Program-made: the position numbers and the translations under genes | Assembly: GCF_002786295.1 (NCBI RefSeq) | Contig: NZ_PGTC01000016.1 | Coordinates: 64,501 to 128,500, forward strand | Length of the DNA stretch: 64,000 nt | Source: Pseudooceanicola marinus | Lineage (GTDB): Bacteria > Pseudomonadota > Alphaproteobacteria > Rhodobacterales > Rhodobacteraceae | Direction of reading: 5' to 3' | Shown: positions 26,250 to 35,536 of the stretch, one piece after another | How the letters are laid out: each line of letters starts with the position of its first letter | Position numbering within the stretch: position 1 is the stretch's first letter | Notes under the pieces: generated by a model | Seen by the model: only the letters and a program-made list of their open reading frames with translations | What the model was told of the DNA's origin: nothing | Databases searched by the model: none

Positions 26250-26708
26250 TCAGCCGCGACCGCGGTAGGGCGGGACGCCCTGATCGGGGATCCACAGGTC
26301 TTCCGGGGCGGGGCCGGTGGCCCAGAAGACGTCGATCGGGATGCCGCCGCGCGGATACCAATAGGCCCCGATGCGCAGCCATTCGGGATCCAGAAGGTCG
26401 GCTAGGCGGCGTCCGATCATCACTGTGCATTCCTCGTGGAAGGCGCCGTGATTGCGGAAGGACCCCAGGAAAAGCTTCAGCGACTTGCTTTCGACCAGCC
26501 AGTCGCGCGGCACGTAGTCGATCATGATATGCGCGAAATCGGGCTGGCCGGTCATCGGGCAGAGCGAGGTGAACTCGGGCGCGGTGAAACGCACGTTGTA
26601 GCGTTCGCCCGGGTTGGGCTGGGGAACGCGTTCCAGCACGGCGGCCTCCGGCGAGGCGGGCAGGCCGGTGGTCTGGCCCAGTTGGGTCAGGCCCGTGGTA
26701 TCCGTCAT
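26250..26708 (-). CDS. queF: NADPH-dependent 7-cyano-7-deazaguanine reductase (preQ1 synthase)
   Basis: A 152-residue, type I (short) QueF. It reduces preQ0 to preQ1 in queuosine tRNA modification. The nucleophilic Cys50 ([13 protein letters not shown]) and Asp57 in the same stretch, and the QueF motif [16 protein letters not shown], are present. The start at 26708 follows AGGAGC. It stands between metK (with its terminator) and trmB, so it probably has its own promoter. No preQ1 riboswitch was recognised upstream. Confidence 0.95.
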   Translation of the reverse strand: MTDTTGLTQLGQTTGLPASPEAAVLERVPQPNPGERYNVRFTAPEFTSLCPMTGQPDFAHIMIDYVPRDWLVESKSLKLFLGSFRNHGAFHEECTVMIGRRLADLLDPEWLRIGAYWYPRGGIPIDVFWATGPAPEDLWIPDQGVPPYRGRG

Positions 26709-26774
26709 GATCTTGCTCCTGGCTGCGGAAGGCGGCGTCCTAGCATGGCTTGCGGTCCCGGGCCAGTGGGCAGC

Positions 26775-26812
26775 GAAAAGCCCTGCTCCGTCGGGCGAAG
26801 CAGGGCCTGTTC
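26775..26812 (-). terminator. Terminator after metK
   Basis: On the reverse strand GGCCCTGCT pairs with AGCAGGGCT followed by TTTTC, about 75 bases past the metK stop. Confidence 0.8.
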
Positions 26813-26883
26813 CTGGGCCAATCATCGGGGCCCATTCTCTGGGCTTGGCGACCGGACCGGTCGGGGCCGGCCTCAGAGCGCGC

Positions 26884-28065
26884 TCAGAGGTTGGACTTGA
26901 TCGCCTCGACCAGGTCGGTCTTCTCCCAGGAGAAGCCGCCGTCGGCGTCGGGCGCACGACCGAAGTGGCCGTAGGCCGCAGTGCGCTGGTAGATCGGCTT
27001 GTTCAGGTCCAGGTGCGTACGGATCCCGCGCGGGGTCAGGTCCATGGACTTGGCCACGGCCGCCTCGATCTCGGCCTCGTCGACCTTGTTGGTGCCGTAG
27101 GTGTCGACGTAGATCGACAGCGGCTTGGCGATGCCGATGGCATAGGACAGTTGCAGGCAGCATTTGTCCGCCAGGCCCGCCGCAACGATGTTCTTCGCGA
27201 GGTAGCGCGAGGCATAGGCCGCGGACCGGTCCACCTTCGTCGGGTCCTTGCCGGAGAAGGCGCCGCCGCCATGCGGGGCCGCCCCGCCATAGGTGTCGAC
27301 GATGATCTTGCGCCCCGTGAGGCCGGCGTCGCCGTCGGGGCCGCCGATGACGAACTTGCCGGTCGGGTTGACCCACCATTCGGTTTCATCGGTCAGCCAG
27401 TCTTCGGGCAGCACTTCGCGGATGTAGGGTTCCACGATCTCGCGGATGTGGGCCGAGGTCTGGGCGTCGTCCGCGTGTTGCGTCGACAGCACCAGCTGCG
27501 TCACACCCACGGGCTTGCCGTTCTCGTACTTCAGCGACAGCTGCGACTTGGCATCGGGGCGCAGGGTCGGCTCGGTGCCGTTCTTGCGGACCTCGGCGAG
27601 GCGCTGCAGGATCTTGTGCGCGTAGTGGATCGGCGCCGGCATCAGCTCCGGGGTCTCGTTGGTGGCGAAACCGAACATGATGCCCTGGTCGCCCGCGCCT
27701 TCTTCCTTGTCGTTCGAGGCGTTCACGCCCTGGGCGATGTGGGCCGACTGTTCGTGCAGCAGGTTGGTGATCTCCACGGTCTCGTGGTGGAACTTGTCCT
27801 GCTCGTAGCCGATATCCTTGATGCAGTTGCGGACGATGCCGTCGACATGCTGCATGTAATCGTGAAGTTTGTCCTGATCAGCCAGACCGACTTCACCTCC
27901 GATGACTACTCGGTTGGTGGTGGCGAAGGTCTCGCAGGCGACGCGTGCCTCAGGTTCCTCGGCGATGAGGGCGTCCAGGATGGCGTCGGAAATGCGATCG
28001 CAGACCTTGTCGGGGTGGCCCTCTGAAACGGATTCAGAGGTGAAGATGTAGTTCTGGCGTGTCAT
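26884..28065 (-). CDS. metK: S-adenosylmethionine synthase
   Basis: A 393-residue methionine adenosyltransferase that makes SAM from methionine and ATP. Motifs are [17 protein letters not shown], the hexapeptide [10 protein letters not shown] and the P-loop-like [19 protein letters not shown]. Length is typical. The ATG at 28065 has its ribosome-binding GGAG nine bases upstream, inside the predicted SAM/SAH riboswitch (28068-28119), so translation is likely shut down when SAM is high. It is the source of SAM for the adjacent TrmB and MiaB. Confidence 0.97.
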   Translation of the reverse strand: MTRQNYIFTSESVSEGHPDKVCDRISDAILDALIAEEPEARVACETFATTNRVVIGGEVGLADQDKLHDYMQHVDGIVRNCIKDIGYEQDKFHHETVEITNLLHEQSAHIAQGVNASNDKEEGAGDQGIMFGFATNETPELMPAPIHYAHKILQRLAEVRKNGTEPTLRPDAKSQLSLKYENGKPVGVTQLVLSTQHADDAQTSAHIREIVEPYIREVLPEDWLTDETEWWVNPTGKFVIGGPDGDAGLTGRKIIVDTYGGAAPHGGGAFSGKDPTKVDRSAAYASRYLAKNIVAAGLADKCCLQLSYAIGIAKPLSIYVDTYGTNKVDEAEIEAAVAKSMDLTPRGIRTHLDLNKPIYQRTAAYGHFGRAPDADGGFSWEKTDLVEAIKSNL

Positions 28066-28067
28066 TT

Positions 28068-28119
28068 GGAAGTGCTCCGGTAAAAGTTCAGACCTGCCCC
28101 GTCAGGAAGCCGTTGGGGC
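28068..28119 (-). promoter_or_regulatory. SAM/SAH-type riboswitch controlling metK
   Basis: Reading the reverse strand, a short stem CCCC/GGGG encloses the loop AACGGCTTCCTGACG. A linker of about 19 bases follows, then GGAGCACTT just before the metK ATG. The loop GCTTCC can pair with GGAGC to form an H-type pseudoknot that hides the ribosome-binding site. This matches the compact SAM/SAH riboswitch known upstream of metK in Rhodobacterales. It was recognised by eye from the conserved loop and position; no covariance model was run. Confidence 0.85.
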
Positions 28120-28160
28120 GGCGCGTAGTATTGGGTAGGCCGCTAGGACCTTGGGGTCAA

Positions 28161-29708
28161 TCAACTTTCTGGCGAAGACCTGAACACATGGTGAACAAAT
28201 CCCGCAGCAGCGACACAAAAGAGCGCAAAAGCGACGAGTAGCGCCGACCAGTCGCCGTGCCGGCTGTAGGGCGTGGGCGCGGAGGGCGGTGGCAGGGTGA
28301 CGTCGAGATGGCCGGTGGTGTTCAGTGGCAGGCTGGCCAGCAGTTCGCCATCTGCGGAGATCAGCGCCGAAACCCCGGTGTTCGCGGCCCGCACCAGCGG
28401 TAGCCCCTGCTCCACGGCCCGAAGACGTGCCTGCGCAAGGTGCTGATAAGGGCCGGAAAAACTTCCAAACCAGGCATCATTCGTCACCTGCAAAAGCAGG
28501 TCGGGGCGGGCCGGCGCGGCGCGGATGTCACGTGGGAAAACGGCCTCGTAGCAGATCAACGGCAGGGCGCGGCCGATGCCGGGCAACTCCATCAGGCGGG
28601 CGCCGGGGCCGGGGGTGTAGCCGCCGCCGAAGCGCGAGGCGAGCGCGCCGATGCCCATATCGGCCATGAGATCGGCGAGGGGCAGGTATTCCCCGAACGG
28701 GACAAGATGGTGCTTGTCATAAGTGCCCGAAATTTCGCCATTCGCGCCCAGAAGGGCGAGGGAATTGTAGTAATCGGCCCCGTCGCGGCGCTGCACGCCG
28801 AAGGCGAGGGCGCTGCCTTGGGCGGATTCGGCCAGCAGATCAGTCAGCGCGGCGCCTTCGTTCAGCAGGTAGGGCACTGCCGTTTCCGGCCAGATCACCA
28901 GGTCCGGGCGGCGGCCCTCGGGGCCCTCTTCGGCCGTCATCTGCTGCAGGCGGTTGAAGAAGACGGGGATGCGGTCGGGCAGCCATTTCTCGCGCTGCGG
29001 GGCATTGGGTTGCACGAGGCGCAGCACCGAGGCCTCGGGCGCGGCGGGCAGGGCGCGGGGGGGGAGCGAAATGGCCAGGGCCAGGGGTGCGGCGAAGCCG
29101 ACCAGCGCCAGCAGGGCGGGGGCGACCCGGCTGCGGCCCGGGCGGGACAGGGCGGCGCCCAGCAGGGTTGCAGGCAGCAGAAGCAACAGTGACAGGGCAT
29201 GCGGCCCGCCCCAGGCGGCCAGCGGCAGCAGCGGTGACGGGATCAGCGCGTGGCCGATCAGCGCCCAGGGGAACCCGGTGAAGATCCAGCCGCGCAGTGC
29301 CTCGGCCAGGGTCAGCGTGGCGGCCAGGGCCAGCGCCGCGGGCAGGCCCGCGGGCGCGACCCGCTTGGCCAGCGCGGCAGCGCCGCCCCAGAACAGCGCC
29401 AGCCCGCCGGCCATCAGCACCAGCGCGAAGGGCGCCATCCAGCCATGGCGGGCGATGTCCACCATGAAGGGTTCGACGATCCAGGCCAGCGCCAGGGCGA
29501 AATACCCCGCGCCGAAGAGCCAGCCGGCCCGGGCGGCCCGCGCAGGGCGCTCGGCGCGCAGGACCGCAAGGGTCAGCAGGGCAAAGCCCATGATTGCGGC
29601 GGGCCAGAGCGACAGGGGCGCCTGCCCGGTGGCGGCCAGGGCACCGGCGGCGACGGGCCAGAGCGGGGCCAGGCGGCGCGGCGAGAGGCGCGACAGGCGG
29701 GTCGTCAT
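28161..29708 (-). CDS. lnt: Apolipoprotein N-acyltransferase
   Basis: A 515-residue inner-membrane enzyme that adds the third acyl chain to lipoproteins. Six or more membrane segments occupy residues 15-215. A periplasmic nitrilase domain carries Glu (IWPETAVPY), Lys (TYDKHHLVPFGE) and Cys (LICYEAVFP) of the catalytic triad. A last membrane span is at the C-terminus. The start is an ATG at 29708. It belongs to the phoH-ybeY-corC-lnt series transcribed on this strand. The lipoproteins at 32904, 44776 and 45794 are among its likely substrates. Confidence 0.95.
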   Translation of the reverse strand: MTTRLSRLSPRRLAPLWPVAAGALAATGQAPLSLWPAAIMGFALLTLAVLRAERPARAARAGWLFGAGYFALALAWIVEPFMVDIARHGWMAPFALVLMAGGLALFWGGAAALAKRVAPAGLPAALALAATLTLAEALRGWIFTGFPWALIGHALIPSPLLPLAAWGGPHALSLLLLLPATLLGAALSRPGRSRVAPALLALVGFAAPLALAISLPPRALPAAPEASVLRLVQPNAPQREKWLPDRIPVFFNRLQQMTAEEGPEGRRPDLVIWPETAVPYLLNEGAALTDLLAESAQGSALAFGVQRRDGADYYNSLALLGANGEISGTYDKHHLVPFGEYLPLADLMADMGIGALASRFGGGYTPGPGARLMELPGIGRALPLICYEAVFPRDIRAAPARPDLLLQVTNDAWFGSFSGPYQHLAQARLRAVEQGLPLVRAANTGVSALISADGELLASLPLNTTGHLDVTLPPPSAPTPYSRHGDWSALLVAFALFCVAAAGFVHHVFRSSPES

Positions 29709-29737
29709 GATCGGTTCAAGTCCGGAAAAAGGGGTGC

Positions 29738-29758
29738 GGGCGGGCCTGTGGCCCGCCC
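29738..29758 (-). terminator. Hairpin between corC and lnt
   Basis: A perfect 9-bp stem GGGCGGGCC/GGCCCGCCC with a 3-base loop lies in the 96-base gap. A TTTTT run follows 7 bases later on the reverse strand, so partial termination or mRNA processing is possible. Confidence 0.45.
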
Positions 29759-29804
29759 TGCGCTGTGTGGCGCGCGCCGGCCCGGGGCAGGGCGCGCGTC
29801 GGGG

Positions 29805-31022
29805 TCATTCCGCGTCGGCGGGTTTCAGGCGGACGCGCAGGCGCTTGATCCGGCGGGGATCGGCCTCGACCACCTCGAACTCATGCCCCGCAGGGTGCAC
29901 CACGACCTCGCCGCGGGCCGGCACGCGGCCCGCCAGCATGAAGACCAGGCCGCCCAGCGTGTCGATCTCTTCCTCGTCGACGCTGTCGTCATCGGTCAAC
30001 GAGAGGCCGGTGGCCACCTCGAAATCCTCCAGGGGTGCCTTGGCCAGTGCCAGGTAGCTGCCGGATGCCTCGCGGGTCCACAGCGCATCCTCGTCGACAT
30101 CGTGTTCGTCCTCGATCTCGCCGATCACCTGTTCGATCAGGTCCTCGATCGTCACGAGGCCGTCAACGCCGCCGTATTCGTCGATCACCAGGGCCATGTG
30201 GCGCCGTTCGGTCTGCATCTTCTGCAGCAGCACCCCGATGGGCATCGAGGGCGGCACGAAGAGAAGCGGGCGCAGCAGCTCCTCCAGCTGGAAGTCCGAG
30301 GCCGCATCCCAACCGTGCTTCAACGCGAAGTCCTTCAGGTGGACAAAGCCCTTGGGGCTGTCCAGCGTCTCGTCGTAGACGGGCAGGCGGGTCATGCCGC
30401 TTTCGCGGAAGATGCCGACCAGATCATCCTGGCTGATGCTCTTGGGGACCGCCACGATCTCCACCTTGGGGATCGCCACATCCTCGACCCGCATGTTGCG
30501 CAGGTTCAAGAGGGAATGGCGCCGTTGCGGCGGGCTGGCGGGTTGCGCGCTGGCGCTGCTTTCCGGGGTGCGGGTTGCGGCGCTGCCGCGGTTGCCCAGC
30601 AGGCGACCGAAGAAGCCCGGACGCCGCCGCGGGTTCGCATTGGCTGGGGCGCCCACGGGCGCGACACGGGAAGGGGCACTGGGAGCCTGGGGGGCCGCAG
30701 GTGTGGCCCCGTTGGGCCGCGCAGGTCCGTTGCCGCCCTCGGAGGAGGAGGCAAGGCGAAGACCATCCTTGGCATGGGCCAGGGGGATGCCGTCCGTGCC
30801 GGTCATGGCAGGGCTGGCCTCACGGGATCCGTTGACGAGGCTTCCGGACGCCACGGCATCAGCCGCACCGGTCACGGAAGGAGCCGCGGCAGAGCCGGCG
30901 ACGCGGGACACGGGTCCCTCGGTTTCGACCAGGCGCATCGCGGGATGCGGTGCTGCGGGGTCTGGGGTCATGGAACGCGCGCGCTGCGCCGCGTTAGAAG
31001 ACCCGTCTATGCTGTCGCCCAT
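29805..31022 (-). CDS. CorC/HlyC family protein with paired CBS domains
   Basis: A 405-residue cytoplasmic protein. Residues 1 to about 150 are low-complexity (Ala/Pro/Ser/Gly) and absent from most homologues. The CBS pair covers about 175-305 (NMRVEDVAIPKVEIVAV, VIDEYGGVDGLVTIEDL). The C-terminal transporter-associated CorC_HlyC domain covers about 315-400 (LGGLVFMLAGRVPARGE). The family affects magnesium/cobalt efflux, although the mechanism is debated. AAAGGA precedes the ATG at 31022. It follows ybeY after 51 bases; phoH, ybeY, corC and lnt are a conserved set. The long disordered head is the unusual point. Confidence 0.88.
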   Translation of the reverse strand: MGDSIDGSSNAAQRARSMTPDPAAPHPAMRLVETEGPVSRVAGSAAAPSVTGAADAVASGSLVNGSREASPAMTGTDGIPLAHAKDGLRLASSSEGGNGPARPNGATPAAPQAPSAPSRVAPVGAPANANPRRRPGFFGRLLGNRGSAATRTPESSASAQPASPPQRRHSLLNLRNMRVEDVAIPKVEIVAVPKSISQDDLVGIFRESGMTRLPVYDETLDSPKGFVHLKDFALKHGWDAASDFQLEELLRPLLFVPPSMPIGVLLQKMQTERRHMALVIDEYGGVDGLVTIEDLIEQVIGEIEDEHDVDEDALWTREASGSYLALAKAPLEDFEVATGLSLTDDDSVDEEEIDTLGGLVFMLAGRVPARGEVVVHPAGHEFEVVEADPRRIKRLRVRLKPADAE

Positions 31023-31073
31023 TGTTCCTTTCCGGTTGCCGGCCTGTCAGTCAGCCAAAATTCTATATGGGAA

Positions 31074-31616
31074 TTAATATGGGTCAGCGATACCCAGTTT
31101 GCCAAGTATTTCCGTCTCAAGCCCTTCCATCAGCTCCGCATCGCCGTCGCGGACGTGGTCGTAGCCCAAAAGATGAAGGATTCCGTGAACGACGAGATGC
31201 GTCACGTGATCGGTAAATGCCTTGTCCGCCTCCGCCGCTTCGCGGGCGCAGGTGTCCCAGGAAATCGCGATGTCGCCCAGTTCGACCGGGCCGAAGATCT
31301 CCGCCTCGGGACCGTCCGGTGCCTCCTCTGGCAGATCCGGGGTGCCGCCCTCGTCTTCGGGGGCCAGCTCCTCCGCAGGCCAGGACAGGACGTTGGTCGG
31401 CGTGGGCTTGCCCCGGAACTCGGTGTTCAGCGTGGCGATGCGCGCGTCATCGCAGCCCATCACGCAGATCTCGTAGCCGGCTGGGCCGATCCCGAGGCGG
31501 GTCAGCACCGCCCGGGCGGCGGTTTCGGACAGCGCAGGCAGATCCGCATCATCCCAGCGGGGATCCTCGATCACGCAATCGACGAGGGCAGGGGCGGAGG
31601 GGGCTTGGTCAGTCAT
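31074..31616 (-). CDS. ybeY: Endoribonuclease YbeY (rRNA maturation factor)
   Basis: A 180-residue metalloprotein for 16S rRNA 3' processing and ribosome quality control. The zinc site H-x3-H-x5-H is clear in HGILHLLGYDH near residue 145. An acidic insertion (about 85-110, EELAPEDEGGTPDLPEEAPD) is longer than in E. coli but common in this order. The start MTDQAPSAP at 31616 was preferred over the in-frame ATG 6 codons upstream. It lies between phoH and corC. Confidence 0.94.
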   Translation of the reverse strand: MTDQAPSAPALVDCVIEDPRWDDADLPALSETAARAVLTRLGIGPAGYEICVMGCDDARIATLNTEFRGKPTPTNVLSWPAEELAPEDEGGTPDLPEEAPDGPEAEIFGPVELGDIAISWDTCAREAAEADKAFTDHVTHLVVHGILHLLGYDHVRDGDAELMEGLETEILGKLGIADPY

Positions 31617-31678
31617 GGGCGCCCCATACAGCACCGAAGCGGCCCCGCCAATGCCTCTCGGCGGGGCGCACTAGTGCC

Positions 31679-32713
31679 TCAGCTTTGCTCGTCGGCCTCG
31701 TAGGCCTCGATGATCTTCGCCACCAGCGGGTGGCGCACCACGTCCTTGGCGGTGAAGTAGTTGAAGCTGATGTCGGGGATCGCCCCCAGCAGACGTTCGG
31801 CATCGCGCAGGCCCGATTGCACCCCGCGCGGCAGGTCGACCTGGCTGCGGTCGCCGGTGATCACCATGCGGGAGTTCTCGCCCAGGCGGGTCAGGAACAT
31901 CTTCATCTGCATGGTCGTGGCGTTCTGCGCCTCGTCCAGCACGACGAAGGCATTGGCCAGGGTCCGGCCACGCATGAAGGCCAGCGGCGCGATCTCGATC
32001 TTGCGGGCCTCGCGCAGCTTGCCCACGTCCTTGGCGCCAAGGAAATCGTTCAGCGCATCGTAAAGCGGCTGCATGTAGGGATCGACCTTTTCCTCCTGCG
32101 TGCCGGGCAGGAAGCCCAGGCGTTCGCCGGCCTCGACCGCCGGGCGGGTCAGGATGATCTTGTCGACGTGACCTTCGATGAAATGGTTCACCGCGACGGC
32201 CACAGCCAGGTAGGTCTTGCCGGTGCCCGCCGGGCCGATGCCGAAGGCCAGTTCGTGCTTGTAGAGGTTCTGGACGTATTCCTTCTGCGCCGCGGTGCGC
32301 GGCTCGACCATCTTGCGGCGGGTCTTGATCTCCACCTCGCCGCCGCGGAACATCTCCAGCTGGTCACCGCCCTCGGTGGGGGAGGCGGTGCTGTCGGCGC
32401 CGGGCTCTCCCATGCGCAGCTCGCGGTCGATGTCGGCCTGGGTGACCTCGCGGTCTGCTTCGAGCCGGGCGTAGAGGGCGCGCAGCACGCCGACGGTCTG
32501 CTGGGGCGCGGGGGCCTCGCCATGGGCGACCAGGTGGTTGCCGCGTCTGAGGATCTGCGTGCCGAGCTGCTGTTCCAGGTAGGCCAGGTTCCGGTCGTAT
32601 TCGCCGCAGAGTTCGATCAGCAGCAGGTTATCGGGAAACTCGACCGAGGCTTCGGAAATTCCGGTGTCATCCGTGTCGGGGGACGTATTCGGGGTCAGCA
32701 GGCTTGTGGCCAA
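31679..32713 (-). CDS. phoH: PhoH-like ATPase
   Basis: A 344-residue PhoH-family protein with an N-terminal KH-like region ([28 protein letters not shown]) and an ATPase domain. The P-loop is [12 protein letters not shown] and Walker B is [11 protein letters not shown]. It probably acts on RNA together with YbeY. The start is judged to be TTG at 32713 (LATSLLTPN) because AAGGAG lies six bases upstream; no ATG gives a sensible N-terminus, and the frame continues well upstream without coding character. It is the first gene of the phoH-ybeY-corC-lnt series. Confidence 0.93.
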   Translation of the reverse strand: MATSLLTPNTSPDTDDTGISEASVEFPDNLLLIELCGEYDRNLAYLEQQLGTQILRRGNHLVAHGEAPAPQQTVGVLRALYARLEADREVTQADIDRELRMGEPGADSTASPTEGGDQLEMFRGGEVEIKTRRKMVEPRTAAQKEYVQNLYKHELAFGIGPAGTGKTYLAVAVAVNHFIEGHVDKIILTRPAVEAGERLGFLPGTQEEKVDPYMQPLYDALNDFLGAKDVGKLREARKIEIAPLAFMRGRTLANAFVVLDEAQNATTMQMKMFLTRLGENSRMVITGDRSQVDLPRGVQSGLRDAERLLGAIPDISFNYFTAKDVVRHPLVAKIIEAYEADEQS

Positions 32714-32825
32714 GTGGCGCTCCTTCAGATCGGGCCGGTGCGCGGCACCGGCGTGCCATGGGGATAGCGTGGCAGGGGGCGGGGCGAGGGGCAAGAGGGG
32801 ATTGCATTTGCCGGTCGCACGGGAC

Positions 32826-32857
32826 GAAAAATGCCGCAAGCGAAGGCTTGCGGCATC
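32826..32857 (-). terminator. Terminator after the lipoprotein/OmpA pair
   Basis: On the reverse strand the stem GATGCCGCAAGC with a complementary GCTTGCGGCAT arm is followed by TTTTTC, about 45 bases past the lipoprotein stop. It separates this pair from phoH. Confidence 0.85.
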
Positions 32858-32903
32858 CTGATGTGGGTATCTGCGCGGGGCGGCGCAAGGCCTCGGCTCC
32901 CGC

Positions 32904-33227
32904 TCAGGTTCCGGGGGCCTGCGTCGGGTCGGGAATGCCCGAGCCGCGCTTGAAGCCGCCGGTGGCGGTGTTGGGCGGTGCGGTGCCCGAGCAGACAGGC
33001 TTGCCGTACTTGTCCAGGCGCTGCGACAGGTAGCCTTCGAGGCCGTCGTCGATGATCCAGTGGTCACAGCCGTTGGGATCGACCCAGATGCCGGCCTTCA
33101 GCGTGGACAGGTGGTGCGAGTTGATGCCGTAGTCGACGCTCTTGTCGCCGGGCACGTTGCCCGGGTGTGCGCAGGCGGCCAGAGAGGCCAGAAGAAGAAC
33201 GCCAGAGGCGGCTTTCACGATAGGCAT
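32904..33227 (-). CDS. Small lipoprotein with WVDP-GC-HW domain
   Basis: A 107-residue lipoprotein: lipobox LLLASLAAC with acylated Cys19. Residues 47-79 form a cysteine-bracketed motif (IWVDPNGCDHW, DDGLEGY, ending KPVC) that repeats in the OmpA-family protein encoded 14 bases upstream (IWVDPDGCEHW, DDGAEGY, ending IPVC), with identical spacing of 33 residues. The two cysteines may form a disulfide. The C-terminal tail is Pro/Gly/Thr-rich. Outer-membrane or inner-membrane anchoring cannot be decided. Function is unknown, but it is made with the OmpA protein and probably acts with it at the cell wall. Confidence 0.85.
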   Translation of the reverse strand: MPIVKAASGVLLLASLAACAHPGNVPGDKSVDYGINSHHLSTLKAGIWVDPNGCDHWIIDDGLEGYLSQRLDKYGKPVCSGTAPPNTATGGFKRGSGIPDPTQAPGT

Positions 33228-33241
33228 TTGGCTGGTCCCCT

Positions 33242-33823
33242 TCAGCGGATGCAGATGATTTCGACACGCCGGTTGGCGGCCATGCCGGTGGCGGTGGTGT
33301 TGGGCTGGGCGGGATAGCGTTCGCCGTAGCCGCGCACATCCGCGATCCGCGCGCCGACCGAGGCCGCGACCTGGGCCACGGCATTGGCGCGGTTCATCGA
33401 CAGCTTCAGGTTATAGGCGTCGGAGGCGCGGCTGTCGGTGTGACCGACGATGATGTAGGAGGTCGCGCCCGTGGAGGTGAAGAACTGTTGCAGGCGCTGC
33501 CGGTTGGCGGCGCTGATCGCATATTTGTCGGTGGCGAAGAACTGGTCGGTGGGCAGCACGCCGCAGACGTTCTGGCGGCGGCAGACCGGAATGCCCTGAC
33601 GGGTCACGTGGGGCGTCATGTAGCCCTCGGCGCCGTCATCCATCACCCAGTGTTCACAGCCGTCCGGGTCCACCCAGATCGTCGGTACATAGGGTTCGTT
33701 CCACCCCTTGCTCTGGGCCTGCGCGGTGCCGGTCATCCCGGTCGCCAAAACGGCCAGCCCGAGCGCCGCTGCCGAAAAGGCAGCCAGGCCGCGCCGGGCG
33801 AAATGCGCGAAAGTCTCTACCAC
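33242..33823 (-). CDS. OmpA-family peptidoglycan-binding protein
   Basis: A 193-residue exported protein. Start: GTG at 33823, eight bases after AAAGGA; no ATG is suitably placed. A signal peptide (GLAAFSAAALGLAVLATGMT, cleavage near AQAQ) is followed by a 33-residue cysteine-bracketed motif at 49-81 shared with the next gene, then an OmpA C-terminal domain (about 95-193) with VGHTDSRASDAYNLKLSMNR and ANRRVEI. The domain binds diaminopimelate in peptidoglycan. There is no beta-barrel, so this is a periplasmic wall-binding protein. It is first in a two-gene operon with the lipoprotein, inserted between miaB and phoH. Confidence 0.88.
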   Translation of the reverse strand: MVETFAHFARRGLAAFSAAALGLAVLATGMTGTAQAQSKGWNEPYVPTIWVDPDGCEHWVMDDGAEGYMTPHVTRQGIPVCRRQNVCGVLPTDQFFATDKYAISAANRQRLQQFFTSTGATSYIIVGHTDSRASDAYNLKLSMNRANAVAQVAASVGARIADVRGYGERYPAQPNTTATGMAANRRVEIICIR

Positions 33824-34082
33824 AACAAATATCCTTTCCGTCCCCCGGGGCGATCCGCGCCCGCTTCTTGTCCCGGAAGCCTGCGGATCGGCAATGAAAT
33901 GCGCTTTCACATTGCAGCAGAAGCATGCGCTTGTGAAGGGTGTTCACCGGCGCGGCGGGGGCGATTCAGGCATATTATGGTTTTGATGCCGCAGCTTGAC
34001 CTGTGCGGGGCCGTGCGGGTGCAATGCCCGACGGCCTCTCTGGTGCGGGGTGCGGGGCACGCGGGTTCCCCGCCCGAAGGTC

Positions 34083-35408
34083 TCAGAGCAGCGTGCCGGC
34101 CAGGGAGTTGGCCCCGGCGGAGGTAATCTTTACCCGGCGCAGATCGCCCGGTTGCAGCCCCTCGGCTTCGACATGGACGGCATGCAGGTGGTCGGACTTG
34201 CCCACCATCTGGCCCGGATGCCGGCCCGCCTTCTCGAACAGCACGCCGACCTCGCGGCCCACCATGTTCTGCATGAAGGCCTGCTGCTGACGGTTCAGCA
34301 GCGCCTGCAGCTCGATCAGCCGGTCCGAGGACACGGCGGGATCGACCTGCCCCTTGCGGTCCGCCGCAGGCGTGCCCGGGCGGGAGGAATACTTGAAGGA
34401 GAAGCAGGAGGCGTAGTTCACCTGCTCCACCAGGTCCATGGTGTCGCGGAAGTCCTCATCGGTCTCTTCCGGAAAGCCGACTATGAAATCCCCCGACAGC
34501 GCCAGGTCGGGCCGCGCCTCGCGGATGCGGTCGATCAGGCGCATGTAACTGTCGCGGGTGTGGCTGCGGTTCATCCGCTTCAGGATGCGGTCACTGCCCG
34601 ATTGCACGGGCAGGTGCAGGTAGGGCATCAGCTTCTCGCAATCGCCATGGGCGGCGATCAGGTCGTCTTCCATGTCGTTGGGGTGGCTGGTGGTGAAGCG
34701 GATCCGCTCCAGCCCGTCGATCTCGGCCAGGGTGCGGATCAGCCGGGCCAGACCCCAGTCGCGGCCCCCGGGGCCCTGGCCGTGGTAGGCGTTGACGTTC
34801 TGGCCCAGAAGGGTGATCTCGCGCACCCCACGGCTGACCAGGTCGCGCGCCTCGCTCAGCACTCGGTCGACGGGGCGGCTGACCTCGGTGCCCCGGGTGT
34901 AGGGCACGACGCAGAAGGCGCAGAACTTGTCGCAGCCTTCCTGCACCGTCAGGAAGGCGGTCGGGCCCCGCTTGGCGCGGGGGCGGCCCTTCAGCTTCTC
35001 GAACTTGTCTTCCTCGGGCATGTCGGTGTCGACGACGCGCGTGCCGCGCCCGGCCTTCGCCTCCATCTCCGGCAGGCGGTGATAGCTTTGCGGGCCGACG
35101 ACCATGTCCACCATGGGCTGACGCTCCATGATCTCGCGCCCCTCGGCCTGGGCGACGCAGCCGGCGACGCCGATCTTCAGATCCGGCTTCGCGGCCTTCA
35201 GCCCCTTGAACCGGCCCAACTCGGAATAGACCTTCTCGGCGGCCTTCTCGCGGATGTGGCAGGTGTTCAGCAGGATCATGTCCGCCTCGTCGGGCGAGCT
35301 GACCTCGGTATAGCCCGCCGGGCCCAGGGCCTCGGCCATGCGCTCGCTGTCGTAGACGTTCATCTGGCAGCCGTAGGTCTTGATGAAGAGCTTCTTGGGG
35401 CTGGACAT
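34083..35408 (-). CDS. miaB: tRNA-2-methylthio-N6-dimethylallyladenosine synthase
   Basis: A 441-residue radical-SAM methylthiotransferase acting at tRNA position 37. The N-terminal UPF0004 domain holds three cluster cysteines ([24 protein letters not shown]). The radical SAM motif is [15 protein letters not shown] near residue 155. A C-terminal TRAM domain follows. The start at 35408 ([14 protein letters not shown]) is standard. It uses SAM from MetK encoded nearby. Confidence 0.96.
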   Translation of the reverse strand: MSSPKKLFIKTYGCQMNVYDSERMAEALGPAGYTEVSSPDEADMILLNTCHIREKAAEKVYSELGRFKGLKAAKPDLKIGVAGCVAQAEGREIMERQPMVDMVVGPQSYHRLPEMEAKAGRGTRVVDTDMPEEDKFEKLKGRPRAKRGPTAFLTVQEGCDKFCAFCVVPYTRGTEVSRPVDRVLSEARDLVSRGVREITLLGQNVNAYHGQGPGGRDWGLARLIRTLAEIDGLERIRFTTSHPNDMEDDLIAAHGDCEKLMPYLHLPVQSGSDRILKRMNRSHTRDSYMRLIDRIREARPDLALSGDFIVGFPEETDEDFRDTMDLVEQVNYASCFSFKYSSRPGTPAADRKGQVDPAVSSDRLIELQALLNRQQQAFMQNMVGREVGVLFEKAGRHPGQMVGKSDHLHAVHVEAEGLQPGDLRRVKITSAGANSLAGTLL

Positions 35409-35536
35409 GGGCGCGGACCTTTGCGGGAACGGGATCAGGGCGTGTCCCTACACCAGATGCGGGTGGGCTTGCAATCCGGGGGGCGATCGGGCTTGCTTGC
35501 GCCGCAACGACAGCAGGGCCGGGAAGGGCGCGGCGG

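Noticed and set aside
26709-26883. preQ1 riboswitch upstream of queF
   Set aside because: Only the metK terminator and a promoter-like stretch are visible; no preQ1 aptamer consensus was found.
29250-31703. Forward open frame of 817 codons
   Set aside because: It runs antisense through lnt, corC and ybeY. No domain is recognisable and the composition is typical of shadow frames in high-GC DNA.
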